NCBI GenBank assembly: GCA_018292915.2
Contig: JACVVK020000456.1
Span: 1-64,000, forward strand
Source: Batillaria attramentaria
Taxonomy: Eukaryota > Mollusca > Gastropoda > Batillariidae
Length of the DNA: 64,000 nucleotides
Direction of reading: 5' to 3'
Each line of letters starts with the position of its first letter. Position 1 is the stretch's first letter. Shown piece by piece: positions 30,274 through 40,906 of the stretch. The notes beneath the pieces are model-generated. The model did no database searches. It had not been told where the DNA came from and saw only the letters and a program-made list of their open reading frames with translations. The translations under genes and the position numbers were made by a program.

Positions 30274-31150
30274 CCTCCGGGGTCCCCAGCCGCCACCGAC
30301 TCCAACAAGGGGATGCGCGTAATGTCAGCGGGTCTCCAGCTGACGCGCACCAGGGCTGCCCAGAAGATATACTCGGAGGAGAACCCCCGATTGACCCGTT
30401 AAGCCACCGCCTTCTTCTACACCACCCGGGAGAGAGGACCGCTGTCGTATGACACCAGAACCGGTAACAAAGACCATCGCGTGGTGTCCAGGGTCAGAAC
30501 TAACTACCAGGAAGTGCAGCAGGGCAGGACGTGACCAGAGCCGATTGACTAGGCCGGGCCGCCTAGCCTCCTGTCTAGGAGAATTCAAGGCCAAAGCAGC
30601 GTGTTGGCACTACAGGACGCGACCTGTAGGAGGCCTCAGCTGCCAGGATCCTCTCCTCCTCCGACACAGGTCGCGGAGCACGGCAAACACTCCGGATCTT
30701 AAAAGACCACAGTAAAGAAAAAGGAGCATGAGCTACAAGACTAAAATGGGCCTTGTAGTAAACAGATAAGGTTATTGTAAACTATGTAGGCCTGCAGGAC
30801 TAAAATGGGCCCTGCAGGTTAGTGTGTAGGGACCAGTCTAACACTGTAGAATATCTTCTACTTAAGATGCCAGAACTGGACAAGGACTTAAACCAGGAAG
30901 GACTGTACATCATATCTGATATCACCAGTCTTCTCCGGACAAGATGGCAACTCTTAGCTGGACCCTCGCCTGTGACCTGTCTGGTATGGGTAACCCTATC
31001 CAGCATAGCCCACAGGGTCAACGGGCCACATACGCCCCCCACCACGAGAAGGTGGTTGCCCCCGGGGGGCTTAATGTGAAGGATTGACTTGAGTGCGAGT
31101 TGAGTTGTTTGAGCAAAGATAAGTTTCGTTAAGTCTGCGTGCTTGATGTA

Positions 31151-31156
31151 AATAAA
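31151..31156 (+). promoter_or_regulatory. Candidate polyadenylation signal of the sulfotransferase gene
   Basis: AATAAA lies 69 bases beyond the right target duplication of the I element. No AATAAA occurs between the stop codon (24510) and the insertion point (24878). Without the 6.2-kb insert the signal would lie ~440 bases after the stop, a normal distance. Confidence 0.45.
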
Positions 31157-31430
31157 TGTTAATGTTTCAGGATGGGCTTGTATGTGGGTGTGTCTTTGTT
31201 TTGTTGGCTGGTTGGTTGGTTGGTTGGTTGATTGGTTGGTAGTTTCAACGCAGCAGAGGCACAGTCAAATATTTTGCCAACCTTCTAAACATCTACCCTC
31301 CTCCTTTACCATCAACGGGATCCGGGACAGCTAGCTATACTCTGCTTCAAGCCGCACACTCTGTGTTCTCTGCTGGGTTCTTCGCGCGTCTGGTGAAAAG
31401 GCCTAAGCGCCATGGCATTGATAAGCACTT
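31157..31430. other. Non-coding, includes (TTGG)n
   Basis: (GGTT)n at about 31203-31230; otherwise no feature recognised. Confidence 0.5.
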
Positions 31431-31800
31431 ACAGGCCCTTTCACTATTTGACGGTGGCCGTGTATAGAGCTGAATAACGCCAGCCACCAACTGAGCCGAA
31501 GACGAATAAAGAAAACCCTCCTGCGTTGGGTAGAAACGGTTGAAAAGAATGCTGAGGAGGCACACCCTCCATACACACACACACACACACACACTCTCTC
31601 TCTCTCTCTCTCTCTCTCAACACCCGTCTCCCTTCACTCTACCCATCAGACGTACATCCCGACGTTCTGTCTAGGTTTTTCCGCGCGCGCGCACACACAA
31701 ACTCTCTTTCTCTCTCTCTCCCCGCTCAACATCCGCCCGCCTTTACTCTACCCATCAGACGTACATCCCGACCTAATGTCTAGGTTTTTTTCCGCGGGAT
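31431..31800. repeat. R2 dispersed repeat, copy 2
   Basis: Matches 4668-5060: 'CAGGCCCTTTCACTATTTGA', 'ACCCTCCTGCGTTGGGTA', (AC)n(TC)n, then two 'CACCCGTCTCCC ... GGTTTTTCCGCGCG' units. Same orientation as copy 1, with fewer internal units. Confidence 0.7.
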
Positions 31801-32487
31801 GATAAAGTGTGTTCACTACGCACACTATAATTATGTGATGGCCTGTGGTGCTGGCCGGCCGTACACACATGAGTGACACAGGTCAATGTTTTGTCAGATC
31901 AAGTGTATTTGGAGCATGTTTTGCATTAGATTGCCGGGACTGCTCTCATCAGCGTACCAACCCGTGTATCATTGATGGAAATGTTATTCATTTCGTCATT
32001 AATTTAGGTAATTATTAATGACCTGTGGCGTGAGTTCTACTTTGTCCACATTTGTTTGTGGGGTTATGGGGTGACTCTTATTTCGTCATTGCTTTACTGT
32101 TTTCAAGTGTCGTTGGCCGCATCTGCTGTGACGTTCATTTCGTCATTGTTTTTATCTCTTTGGTTCCTCCCCTCGTGGAGTGTGTGTGTTCTTTATTCGG
32201 GTCCTTCGGGCTTCTTTTTTGTGTAGCAGTGACAACTGCCCACGGGCCTCTGCGTGTATTGGCGCGTGCATTGCGCTGAAGCTGGCGCAGTCAGCCGTGA
32301 GAGAGAGAGAGAGAGGAGCGCGGTGGGGGGGGGGGGGGGAGGAGCGCGGGGAAGGGGGGGGGGGGGGTTGCGATGCACTCTGCGGTGACCATGCCAAAGT
32401 GCTAATAATAAAAGGTCATTGATGCTGCGTTAGCCACTCATGGCCTGCTCCATCACTTAGTTAATCAGTGTTAACTTTGTTAATGTT
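31801..32487. other. No gene recognised; G-runs
   Basis: Includes (GA)n at about 32299-32315 and two long G-runs at 32325-32367. Open frames here are low-complexity products. Confidence 0.5.
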
Positions 32488-32880
32488 GGGGCGGTCGGTG
32501 GTCTAGTGGTTAAGAGACTTGTCACGAATGCCAGAGGTCAGGTTCGAGTCCCACTCGGGGCAAAGAATTTTTCCTTCTAGTATGTGGCACCGATCATTCT
32601 GGCCGATCTTCGGGGGTTCTCTCCGGGTACTCCGGTTTCCTCTTCCTCTGCTTTGGAAATGTTCAGCTTACAAAATGTTTTGAAAAAACAAATGCAATTC
32701 TAAATTCCGAAACTTAAAATAGCTGAGCTGACCCTTTGCACCACGAGACTGTAATGTGTTTTGTCCAGTGTGTGAGAGAATGCGTGTCATTCACGTGCGT
32801 TGGGTTCAGTTCGCGGCGCTTTGAACCGATTATGAAATTGGGTAAAGCACCTATACAATACTTCTTCTTATTATTATTAA
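32488..32880 (+). mobile_element. SINE-B copy 2 (tRNA-derived, ~390 bp)
   Basis: A box 'TGGTCTAGTGGTTAAGAG' and B box 'GGTTCGAGTCCCACTC' are followed by 'CTCTCCGGGTACTCCGG' and 'GCGTTGGGTTCAGTTCGCGG'. The tail is 'GGGTAAAGCACCTATACAAT' plus (TTA)n. It matches copy 1 (21440-21870, reversed). No clear target duplication. Confidence 0.85.
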
Positions 32881-33240
32881 ATGCACCAAAACCTGGAAAG
32901 AGAGACCACTAATCCCATGCGACCGGCCGAGGTCCCTCTACTCTTCCACCCAATGACGGGGGAGAGCCGAGTCCACGCTGTCGCCGACGCAAGAACCATC
33001 CGCTGTCTGGCTAAACAAACACGGCCTGTGTCGTCCGTGTACAAGTTCTCCTTCATCCCCTTGACCGGACCAGTTGTAAGCTATGGTTCCAAGCCTTTAA
33101 CGCCGGTTTCAGTGTATATAACTGTTTTTATTTTCCATCGCGAGTCATGATAGAACCAAACAGTCCGGCTGTGTCAGTGATAAAACCTACGGTCTTTTTA
33201 ATCCACCCCTTCCCTTCTCTCGTTTTAAATCACGGACACG

Positions 33241-33279
<39 letters not shown>

Positions 33280-33660
33280 ATCAGGAGAGAGGCCACCCAC
33301 TTTCATGCAACCGACAGGTTCTTTTTTTTTGCGCTCTCACATGAAAGTGAACGGCGGCTACTTGACTAAACAAATACGGGCCACTTCCCGGTCATTTCCT
33401 TCTAATTTATCGAAGTTCGAAAACTTCAAGTTACTCATGATAAAAAATATGGTAGACTATGGAACAAGGTGACAGTGTGAAGCCTATGTGACTGCAACAG
33501 TAGTTAGACCATTTTTTTTCATTGCCAAATTCAACAGTGTCTGTGACAGAACCCTGCAGGAACTTAACTGGTCTTAGTATCCGTCCACTGCTCGACCCTT
33601 CTATCATTCCGCCAAAAAAGAACAACTGTAAAAACAGATTTAGAATTAGAAGGCACAAAC

Positions 33661-33691
<31 letters not shown>

Positions 33692-33854
33692 TGTCACAGA
33701 GACAGAAAGCTGTAAAGCACAGCTGTAAAGGACACACACACACACATGCGCGCGCATGTACACCGTGCACACGCTAACGTGCGCGTGTGTTGTTTACACC
33801 GAGAACAAGCAGCCAGACATTCATAGATTGCAACTATGGTTGCGATGGCTAGCA
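32881..33854. other. Non-coding with (GT)n; one weak exon-like frame
   Basis: 32881-33075 is an open frame ('PLLFHPMTGESRVHAV') ending at a donor-like GTT|GTAAGC. 'PLLFHP' recalls the start of Neuralized repeats but the rest does not follow. (GT)n at 33244-33279 and (GA)n at about 33667-33691. Confidence 0.35.
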
Positions 33855-34290
33855 TATCAAAAATCAAAATAACTTAAACCCAAATGCTGTACGTAATGAT
33901 GGGACGTTCCGTGTTCACATCAAACTTCTGTGTTTGGGTTTATCTGTTATTACAAAAATATTCCTATGGATTATTTCAGGTTATTTGTATCGCACACTTT
34001 AATATGCTGCAACAGACATACATTCAAGGCCAAACGGTCTATGTGGAGAACTATACTTAGCCAGAAAGCAGTCATCCGCACTAGCGATTAAACCCAAATG
34101 CTGTAAAGTTGGAATGTTCTGTGTTCACATCAAAATTCTGTGTTTGAGTCACGCTGTTCTTACACACACTTGTCTATGGGTTATTGCAGTTTAGTTACAT
34201 CACCCTATTTGGTGGAATAGGACGTTAAACACCCAAACACCCACCCACCCTCAGTTTAGTTACATCGCACACTTTAGTATGCTGCAAACG
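33855..34290 (+). repeat. ~215-bp satellite, forward block (about two units)
   Basis: Units at about 33873 and 34086 begin 'TTAAACCCAAATGCTGTA' and contain 'GTGTTCACATCAAA', 'TTCTGTGTTTG' and 'TTATTTGTATCGCACACTTT'. The same unit occurs inverted at 35968-36489 and 39273-39365. Confidence 0.8.
34202..34251 (+). mobile_element. 50-bp SINE-A tail insertion with 15-bp target duplication
   Basis: Contains only the end of SINE-A (GGTGGAATAGGACGTTAAAC plus (ACCC)n-like repeats). It is flanked by a perfect CAGTTTAGTTACATC duplication at 34187-34201 and 34252-34266, inside the satellite. It is an extreme 5' truncation from target-primed reverse transcription. Confidence 0.9.
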
Positions 34291-34818
34291 ATTCAGTCAG
34301 TCAACTGATCGCCGCAAGCGAGGCTTACCGGCACAGAGCTAAATAAACGTGAAGGGCTCAATCTGTCTCTATTTTAATGCAAGTCTGTGGTCCATGAAAA
34401 AGAGAGGGCGGCGGGGGAATAGCTGAGCGCCACTTTTGTTCCGCAAAACACCGTGCGATACTCTCGTGTAATCAAGATCGCATCAGCAAACCCCTTGGCG
34501 CGGGGAGGAGGGGGGGGGGGGGGGGGCGGAGGGGTGGGCTAGATAAAATCAGCAAAAACAGCACGTACACATTCGTCAGTTTTTGAAAACTTGAATGGGG
34601 CATGGGCTGTACATAAACGAAGGACTTGGTATAAAGTGAATGTTGATGTATGAGTCGTGACGTGCTGCGAGAAGTATCGTCCTTTTCAGAGTAGAATTTT
34701 CTTTTGAACCATGGCGGCTCGTAAGCCTTCTTTTTGTGGTCTCGAAAACAGTACTCAAAGCGGCTATGTGACCTTCTCGTGTGCAAAAGGCACTAATTGG
34801 ACTTATTTTCGTCTGCTT
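34291..34818. other. No gene recognised
   Basis: Non-coding; a long G-run at about 34505-34527. Confidence 0.5.
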
Positions 34819-34989
34819 TCGGGGTGGCCGAATGGTAGAGCGTTGGACTTCTAATGCTCGGGTCGTGAATTCGTATCCCGGCTGGGACCAAATATTAGTG
34901 CTGGTTTTTCATCGTTGCTCCGACTTTGATATAACCAGTATGTGGTGGAAAAGGACGTTAAACCCCCCAAACCCCCACACCCCATCCAC
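34819..34989 (+). mobile_element. SINE-A copy 2
   Basis: tRNA-like head ('GGTGGCCGAATGGTAGAGCG', 'GAATTCGTATCCCGGC') and the standard body and tail. Flanked by TCGTCTGCTT at 34809-34818 and 34990-34999. Confidence 0.92.
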
Positions 34990-35072
34990 TCGTCTGCTTC
35001 AGATACCACTTGTGGAGTGTGGATTTTACGACACAGATAAAATTATATGCGTGGCTGCTCATTGCTGGGGTC

Positions 35073-35104
<32 letters not shown>

Positions 35105-35681
35105 CGCTTTGGCCCTGTGTTTTTTTTTTTTTTTTTTTTTTACCACCCTCAGCATCAGTCTGTGCTTATGCCATTGGAAACCCTGCACTGGAAGAAATGC
35201 ACGATAAGCCCATGTAACGTACTTGGGGGGGGGGGGGGTTGAGCCTCTTGAAAACAAGCCTAATTATATATCATAATTCATCAACTGTGGTTTGTGTTTT
35301 CACCGGCGTCCGCGATAACCCCTCGGTGTTGTTTTCACCTAAACACACTACAGTGTTTCTTCGCTGACACACGGCTCTGCAACACCCAAGACCACTAAAA
35401 CAGCTGACTGAATGGAAACAACATACAAACAGAAGTCAGAAGTCAGACAAATTCTTTTGCGCGGGTGGTGAGATGGGTAGGATCGGGGAAAAGTTCATCA
35501 TCGGAATATGGGCGGTTGAGCCGCTTGGCCAGGTAGTGATGGGCAACGAGAAGTGCATGCTGAATCTAATGTTATATAACACCAGTATGGTGTAGCCATC
35601 GGAGTAGTGGTAATTAAATGCGTTTAAAGGGACAGATCCTGCAGTCGGTGAATGCATGCTAAATGTCACGGTGTATGACAC
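34990..35681. other. No gene recognised; (GA)n, T-run, G-run, R1-like end
   Basis: (GA)n at about 35078-35104, a T-run at 35120-35141 and a G-run at 35225-35238. 'GAATGGAAACAACATA' at about 35411 recalls an R1 terminus, but nothing else of R1 is present. Confidence 0.45.
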
Positions 35682-35967
35682 TATGATTTTGCTGTACAAA
35701 ATGAAAGATATTTTGTTGTGTTTTGTATGTTTTCATCACAAATATAATTATCATGTTTAAGCTCGTGGGTTTCAGCATTTATGTTCTTGTGTTCACTCTT
35801 TTAAACATGGAAAACCCCTACCCTCTCGTGCCCACGGTCACATTTTATCGTCTAGATGAAAAATTTCAAAGTTTCAATCAAAATTAGACCAGCACATGTT
35901 AATTGTAGACCATTATGCATAATATCAACTATGTTGCACTTAGAAAAAAAAATTGGGCATTAATGGG
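35682..35967 (+). mobile_element. P4: right-end fragment of a TTAA element
   Basis: Collinear with the right end of P3 (48406-48719): 'GATTTTGCTGTACAAAAT', 'AACCCCTACCCTCTCGTGCC', 'TAGACCATTATGCATAAT', ending 'GGGCATTAATGGG' and TTAA at 35968-35971. The inner palindrome (CGTCCC...GGGACG) has been deleted in this copy. The TTAA lies in the satellite. Confidence 0.8.
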
Positions 35968-36489
35968 TTAATCGCTGGTGCAGAAAACTGTTTTCTTGCT
36001 CAGTATAGTCCTCTACTGAGACCATTTGACTTTGAATGCATGTGATTTGCAGGATATTAAAATGAGGGATGCAAATAACCTGAAATAACCCATAGGCAAA
36101 TGTGTGTAAGAACAGAAAAACCCAAACACAGAATTTTGATGTGAAGACGGAACGTCTCAACTTTACATACAGCATTTCGGTTTAATCGCCAGAGCGGAAG
36201 ACATTGTTTTCTGGCTAAGTGTAGTTCTCCACATAGGCCATTTTGGCCTTCAGTGTATGTCTTTTGCAGCGTATTAAAGTTTGCGATGCAAATAACCTGA
36301 AATAAGCCATAGGCAAATGGGTGTAATAACAGATAAACACAAACACAGAATTTTGATGTGAACACGGAACGTCCCAACTTTACATGCAGCATTTGGGTTT
36401 AATCGCCGGTGCAGAAAACAGTGTTTTCTGGCTCAGTGTAATCCTCTACTGAGACCATTTGACTTTGAATGCATGTGTTTTGAAGGATA
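35968..36489 (-). repeat. ~216-bp satellite, inverted block (units at 35968, 36182, 36399)
   Basis: Three units spaced 214 and 217 bp carry 'TTAATCGC', 'AATAACCTGAAATAACCCAT', 'CACAGAATTTTGATGTGAA' and 'AACTTTACAT'. The third is interrupted by P1 at TTAA 36490-36493 and resumes at 39273. Confidence 0.88.
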
Positions 36490-37109
36490 TTAACCCATTC
36501 GCCACCACGATCCCATATATAGGATCGTACATGTAAACATCAGCCGTATCCATCTTTGCCTTCCACGCTACTGCGATTCCTCATTATCAATTCTAGGGAG
36601 GCCACAGAAGATGCTGAACGCCCTCTGAGACTTGTCTCTCTTAAAAGATTGTTTTAGGAGACGGCTATTTGCAATAGTACGTGTTTTTTGCTTCAACCAT
36701 GGAAACACCAAGAAGATAAGCAAACAACATTTTCCCTATTTACTTTTGTGATGTACTATAATAATGAAACAGAAAGGCTATTATATCATCTAAAATTGTG
36801 TCTCTCAGTTTTTGGATACTGGGTTTTTTTGTTGTCTGACAGGTGCCAGAAGTTTGATCCCAAATATGGGATTGTGGTAGCGAGAGGGTAGGGGTTTTTG
36901 CCACATAATAAGTATTGAAGTAAGGCATTCTGCTCCTCTCTGGTTTTCATATTATGCAAATAATCATAGAAAGTTTGACATCTTACGCATTATAGCAAGG
37001 CAAAGAATTGGACAATGACACTTTTTCCCTCTACACGCGTCTTATTACCGCAATTTGCCACAAAATGCAGTGTATCTGAAATGCTGTTACATTTTCAGAC
37101 ACTTCAATG

Positions 37110-37436
37110 TACACAGGGTTTTGAGTATGTTGGAGGATATCACGTTTGACCAAGTGAACATTTATGTTGAATGACCTCCCGTCAATGAGGAGATGGATGA
37201 GGACAGTGGTGGGGAGGACCTCGAGGGTGGAGTACCAGCTAATCTCAACAGAAACCAGCTGCTGGCTGGGGCTGCTGTGGCCGTCCTTGCACAGGGCATA
37301 CGCTCAACATATGGCCAAGATGAAACTTCTGAAGACGTCGTGAATATTCAAGAGACCCCGGATGATATCCGGATGAGGTCAGACTTGAAAAGGATATTTT
37401 TGGTCAAGCAACAAGATGATGGGTGGAGCTGATCTA
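37110..37436 (+). pseudogene. P1 transposase N-terminal remnant
   Basis: Reads 'VLSMLEDITFDQVNIYVE', a stop, then 'EMDEDSGGEDLEGGVPANLN', 'NQLLAGAAVAVLAQ'. This acidic leader is typical of piggyBac transposases and corresponds to 'VVSMLEDDPDFEDADIF' in P3. The catalytic core is gone, replaced by the RTE fragment. Confidence 0.65.
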
Positions 37437-38380
37437 CTACTACTACTAAAGCCCATGACTCCAAGTGGAGCATAGGCTATCGACGACCCTTCGCCATCGC
37501 ACTCTGTTCTGGGCTACTCTTGCCACTCCAGTCCAGTTGATCCCCTGCTTGCATAGCTCTGTCTCAGTGTCCCACCTCCAGCTGTTGCAAGGCCGGCCTC
37601 TCTTCCTTTTCCCCTGCGGGTTCCATGTCATGGCTTGACGTGTGGTGCTGGATGCTGGCTTCCTGAGGGTGTGTCCAATCCAGCTGCACTTCCTCCGCAG
37701 GATCTGCTTGGCCAGTGGTTCCTGTCCCGCTCGCTCCCATTGCTCTTCGTTTTGGATCTTCTCTGGCCATCGGATGTTGAAGATGCGCCTCAGACAGGTG
37801 TTGAAAAATGACTGGATCTTCTGCTGCATCGTCTTTGTTATCCTCCATGTTTCGCATCTGTAGAGCAGAACTGACTTCACGTTAGAGTTGAAGATGCGAA
37901 GTTTGGTTCTTGTGCTGATAACTTTTGATGCCCAGATATTCTTCAGCATGACCATGGCTGCTCTTGCCTTGCCGATTCTGGCTGTGATGTCTCGATCTGT
38001 GCCTCCCTGTCCATCAACCACACTCCCCAGGTAAACAAAAGACTCTACCTCCCTGATGGGCTCTCCACCAACTGTGACTGGTGTGTTGGCAGTGGTGTTG
38101 ATCTTCATCAGCTCGGTTTTCTTCCTGTTGATCTTGAGCCCTGTTCCGGCTGATGTGGCTTTCAGGCAAGTGGTCTTGTCCTGCATCTGGCTGTGGCTGT
38201 GAGACAGGAGCGCCAGGTCGTCCACAAAGTCGAGGTCATCCAGCTGCGTCCAGAGTGTCCACTGTATCCCGTTTTTCCTGCCTGCTGTGGTGGACTTTAT
38301 GATCCAGTCGATGACCAGGAGGAAGAGGAACGGGGACAACAGGCTGGAAGCTTTCTGACAGATGGCCGGCATGGGCAATC
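37437..38380 (-). pseudogene. Captured RTE 3' fragment in P1
   Basis: A 310-codon open frame on the minus strand: 'SPFLFLLVIDWI', catalytic-region 'LDFVDDLALLSH', 'VYLGSVVDGQGGTDRD', 'CLRRIFNIRWPEKI' and 'KCSWIGHTLRK', the C-terminal half of an RTE ORF. Its 3' tail is (TAGTAG)n at 37431-37448. The same fragment sits at the same place in P2 (52553-53475), which keeps ~38 bp more at the RT side ('GVCQGCLLSPF'). Confidence 0.88.
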
Positions 38381-38830
38381 CTGCAGCTCATGTCTTGATA
38401 TGGAGTTGATGGGACAGACCAAATGTCACCAAATACCGCACAACCAACCACATACAGAGATGGTGGTGGCCGATCTTCGCCTTCTGCTTGGATGTTTGCA
38501 TCCAGCAGGTTTGGCGCCTGTACCGAATGACGCAAGAGAATGCTGACAAGACAAATGACTTGCTGGCTGTCCGCTGCACCACTGCAAGAGCCTGCCTCAC
38601 TCGCAGTCCTCTTCACTCAACTCCAGGATGCCAGAGAGGATTTGCAACATCAAAGCACTGTGTTCTGGAGCAAATCCAGTAAGACAGGATCGACCATCTC
38701 ATCCAGCCGTTGTCCAAACAGCTAAAATGTGCTTGGTTTTGGAATGAAACACAGCGGAAATGTGCTTGTTTTGGTATTTTGCGGTAATAAGACAACCTGG
38801 GTAACAGGTTTTATGTTGCAAAATATATGC
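38381..38830 (+). pseudogene. P1 transposase C-terminal remnant
   Basis: Reads 'WWWPIFAFCLDVCIQQVW', 'RMTQENADKTNDLLAVR' and a Cys-containing end ('QLKCAWFWNETQRKCACF'). This matches the piggyBac C-terminus, where 'VDRIDQNV..YR....KKWW' precedes a Cys-rich finger. The upstream half of this block is frameshifted here and better kept in P2. Confidence 0.75.
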
Positions 38831-39272
38831 TGTTAAGTTTTATTTACAAGTCCGGTACTCTTATGTTGGATTGCATGAGTTATGTACTACAGTAAACAGT
38901 CCTCTTTCAATTTCTTCAACTTTTTTCCATTTATTTTGGTATATTTCGGTAGTTAGACAGTTATTGTCGAGAAAAGTCAAGTCCAGTTCATTGGTGCTGA
39001 ATGTTTGTTCACCCTGTAAACTTATTATGGTAAAATAAATGGTTCAACGTTGAAATGTGTTCCTTTAGTGGTTCATATGATAATGTACGAAAACCCCTAC
39101 CCTCTCGCACCCACGATCCCATAATTATATGGGATCAGAAGATTTTCCACGAAAAGTCAACTTTTGGACAAAAACTTCCAAAATTACTGTTAGATATGTT
39201 CATTTCAGACTAAAAGCAACCTATCCTAGGAATTTCGTTCCAAAAAAAAAAATTGGGGGTCTAATGGGTTAA

Positions 39273-39365
39273 AGTGTGCGATGCAAATAACCTGAAATAA
39301 CCCATAGTGTGTGACAACAGGGAACTCAAAACACAAAATTTTGATGTGAACACGGGACGTGTGTA
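39273..39365 (-). repeat. Satellite unit remainder right of P1
   Basis: 'GTGTGCGATGCAAATAACC', 'AAAATTTTGATGTGAACACG': continuation of the third satellite unit split by P1. Confidence 0.85.
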
Positions 39366-39550
39366 AGAGTGTTTAAAAGTCACACAGTCGCACAAGTGCA
39401 AAATGGGGACATTTCAAAAGTTTTGCAAACAATCAATTTTTTATACGTTTTTCGGGGCGTAGAACACAATTTTGCACTTAGTTCAATGTGGGCACGTCCC
39501 TTCATACACCTCGGTTCCATTATTGGAATTGAGGTTTGTGTCTGAGTACC

Positions 39551-39591
<41 letters not shown>

Positions 39592-40457
39592 AGTGCGTTG
39601 GTTGCTAGCTAATTTTAGATGCCTGCATCATGTCTTTTTCAGTCAGTACAACAATGGCGAGAGTGGGGGCCGGGGGGTGGGGGGTGCGTGTCAGTGGAGG
39701 TCCCTTAAAGCATGAGAGTTTAGGTGGAGTGGAGGGAAATAGGGAAGGAAACTCAGACCAGGTTAGTTCTCGAATTAAATACACAATAATGTAGTCACAA
39801 CCAAACTGCTGTGTATCAATTAATGAATAACTTCATACGATTAAGATCTGCTAGCATTGCACAGCCTACATGTTCGTTTATTCCTGACCGAAGAGGTGGT
39901 ACTTTTTTGTATCCGGCCATTAGCTGACAAGCGCATTATATAAACTTCAAACAGCAAGAAATTTAGTCCGTGTTGCTAGTTGCCATGCGCCAGGCTGTAA
40001 AATTTCGAGTCAAGTCAAGTTACGCCGCCTCAGAACACTAAAAGTGTGAACACTACTGACTAGCAGACTCGGAGCGGAAAATCGAGGAGAAATTAATCTT
40101 CGGCACTTCACGACGAGGTTACCTTAGCTGACCCGACCGGCCGTCACAAGTTGTTTCTATCGCGATGTCTAGGGTCGGAAAGCGAAATCTTCATGTGCGA
40201 GCGAGTGTTCGCGTTTCACTATTGACTGTATCTCGCAAGGTCGCTTTTTCTACTCGTCCCTTTCCTTGTATGCGTGAGCGGCGTTTGCAGCAGAGCCTTC
40301 TATCTTCAGCAAACAACTAAGGCGCTCAGTGTCAAGTTTTCTGTGGAATCGTTATCACTCAACCGTGACCGCGCTGCATAGTCCCTCCCCTCCCCCCCCC
40401 CTCTCTCTCTCTCTCGCACGCTTGGCTGCATACACACTGTCCTCCGGTACCAATGGC
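39366..40457. other. No gene recognised; (AC)n at 39554-39590
   Basis: Unique-looking sequence with one (AC)n run and (CT)n at about 40398-40414. No exon with both splice sites and a credible protein. Confidence 0.5.
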
Positions 40458-40906
40458 TTAACCCATTAATGCCCACCGTCCCATTTTTGGGACGCAACAC
40501 ATTTCAATCGCGCTATCTAAAGTGCTTGTGTCAATGTGACTCAGCTGCCTTGTGTTGATCAGGGGACACACCCTGCATCCAAATTTTGTTTTTGTTTGAG
40601 TACTCTCCATTTACACCAGCAGTGGAAGCTGCCATTTGCAGAGAAATTTGATGTCTTCAGCATCAAAATGGCAAGCAGAAAAGGTAAGGATGTAATTTCT
40701 TTAAAAGACACATTTATGTATAACACTAAGAACAAAATCTGGATTATGATGTTATCTACATATGTTTTTCTTAGTTTGGTCGTAAATTGAATTTGTACTG
40801 ATCTGTGTGTGTGTCAAAGTTACCGTCCCAAAAATAGGACGGTGGGCACGAGAGGGTAGGGGTTTTTGCTTATGCTATACACACTGTATTTTCTACTGTT
40901 GCCCAG

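Larger units (their letters stand above)
24879..31070 (-). mobile_element. Full-length I-superfamily (I/Nimb-like) retrotransposon, copy A
   Basis: 6,192 bp on the minus strand. It has a ~800-bp 5' UTR, ORF1 (gag-like, three zinc knuckles), a ~41-nt gap, ORF2 (endonuclease, RT, RNase H) and a ~215-bp 3' UTR ending 'GGCGTTAAGCCC', 'TAAATAACTAACTAA'. A perfect 12-bp duplication, TTAATGTGAAGG, flanks it (24867-24878 and 31071-31082). Both ORFs are uninterrupted, so insertion is recent and the copy may be competent. It lies antisense in the presumed 3' UTR of the sulfotransferase gene. Confidence 0.93.
36494..39268 (+). mobile_element. P1: TTAA-flanked piggyBac-like element with captured RTE fragment (2,775 bp)
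   Basis: Flanked by TTAA (36490-36493, 39269-39272). The satellite reads continuously once one TTAA and the insert are removed, which supports a real TTAA insertion. The left end starts 'CCCATTCGCCACCACGATCCC' and the right end finishes 'GGGTCTAATGGG'. Palindromes with GATCCC/GGGATC half-sites lie at about 36509-36527, 36856-36873 and 39115-39136; the last two adjoin a conserved 'CCCTACCCTCTCG' block. Inside are transposase N- and C-terminal remnants and a reversed RTE 3' fragment. Non-autonomous. Confidence 0.9.

Noticed and set aside
32881..33150. Neuralized-like exon starting 'PLLFHP'
   Set aside because: Only about six residues match; the rest of the domain is absent and no second exon fits.
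37193..37432. Host gene 'MDEDSGGEDLEGG'
   Set aside because: Lies within TTAA-bounded P1, is repeated in P2 and has the acidic leader of a piggyBac transposase.
37446..38378. Independent host protein of 310 residues
   Set aside because: It has RTE reverse-transcriptase C-terminal motifs and occurs again in P2; it is a captured retroelement piece.
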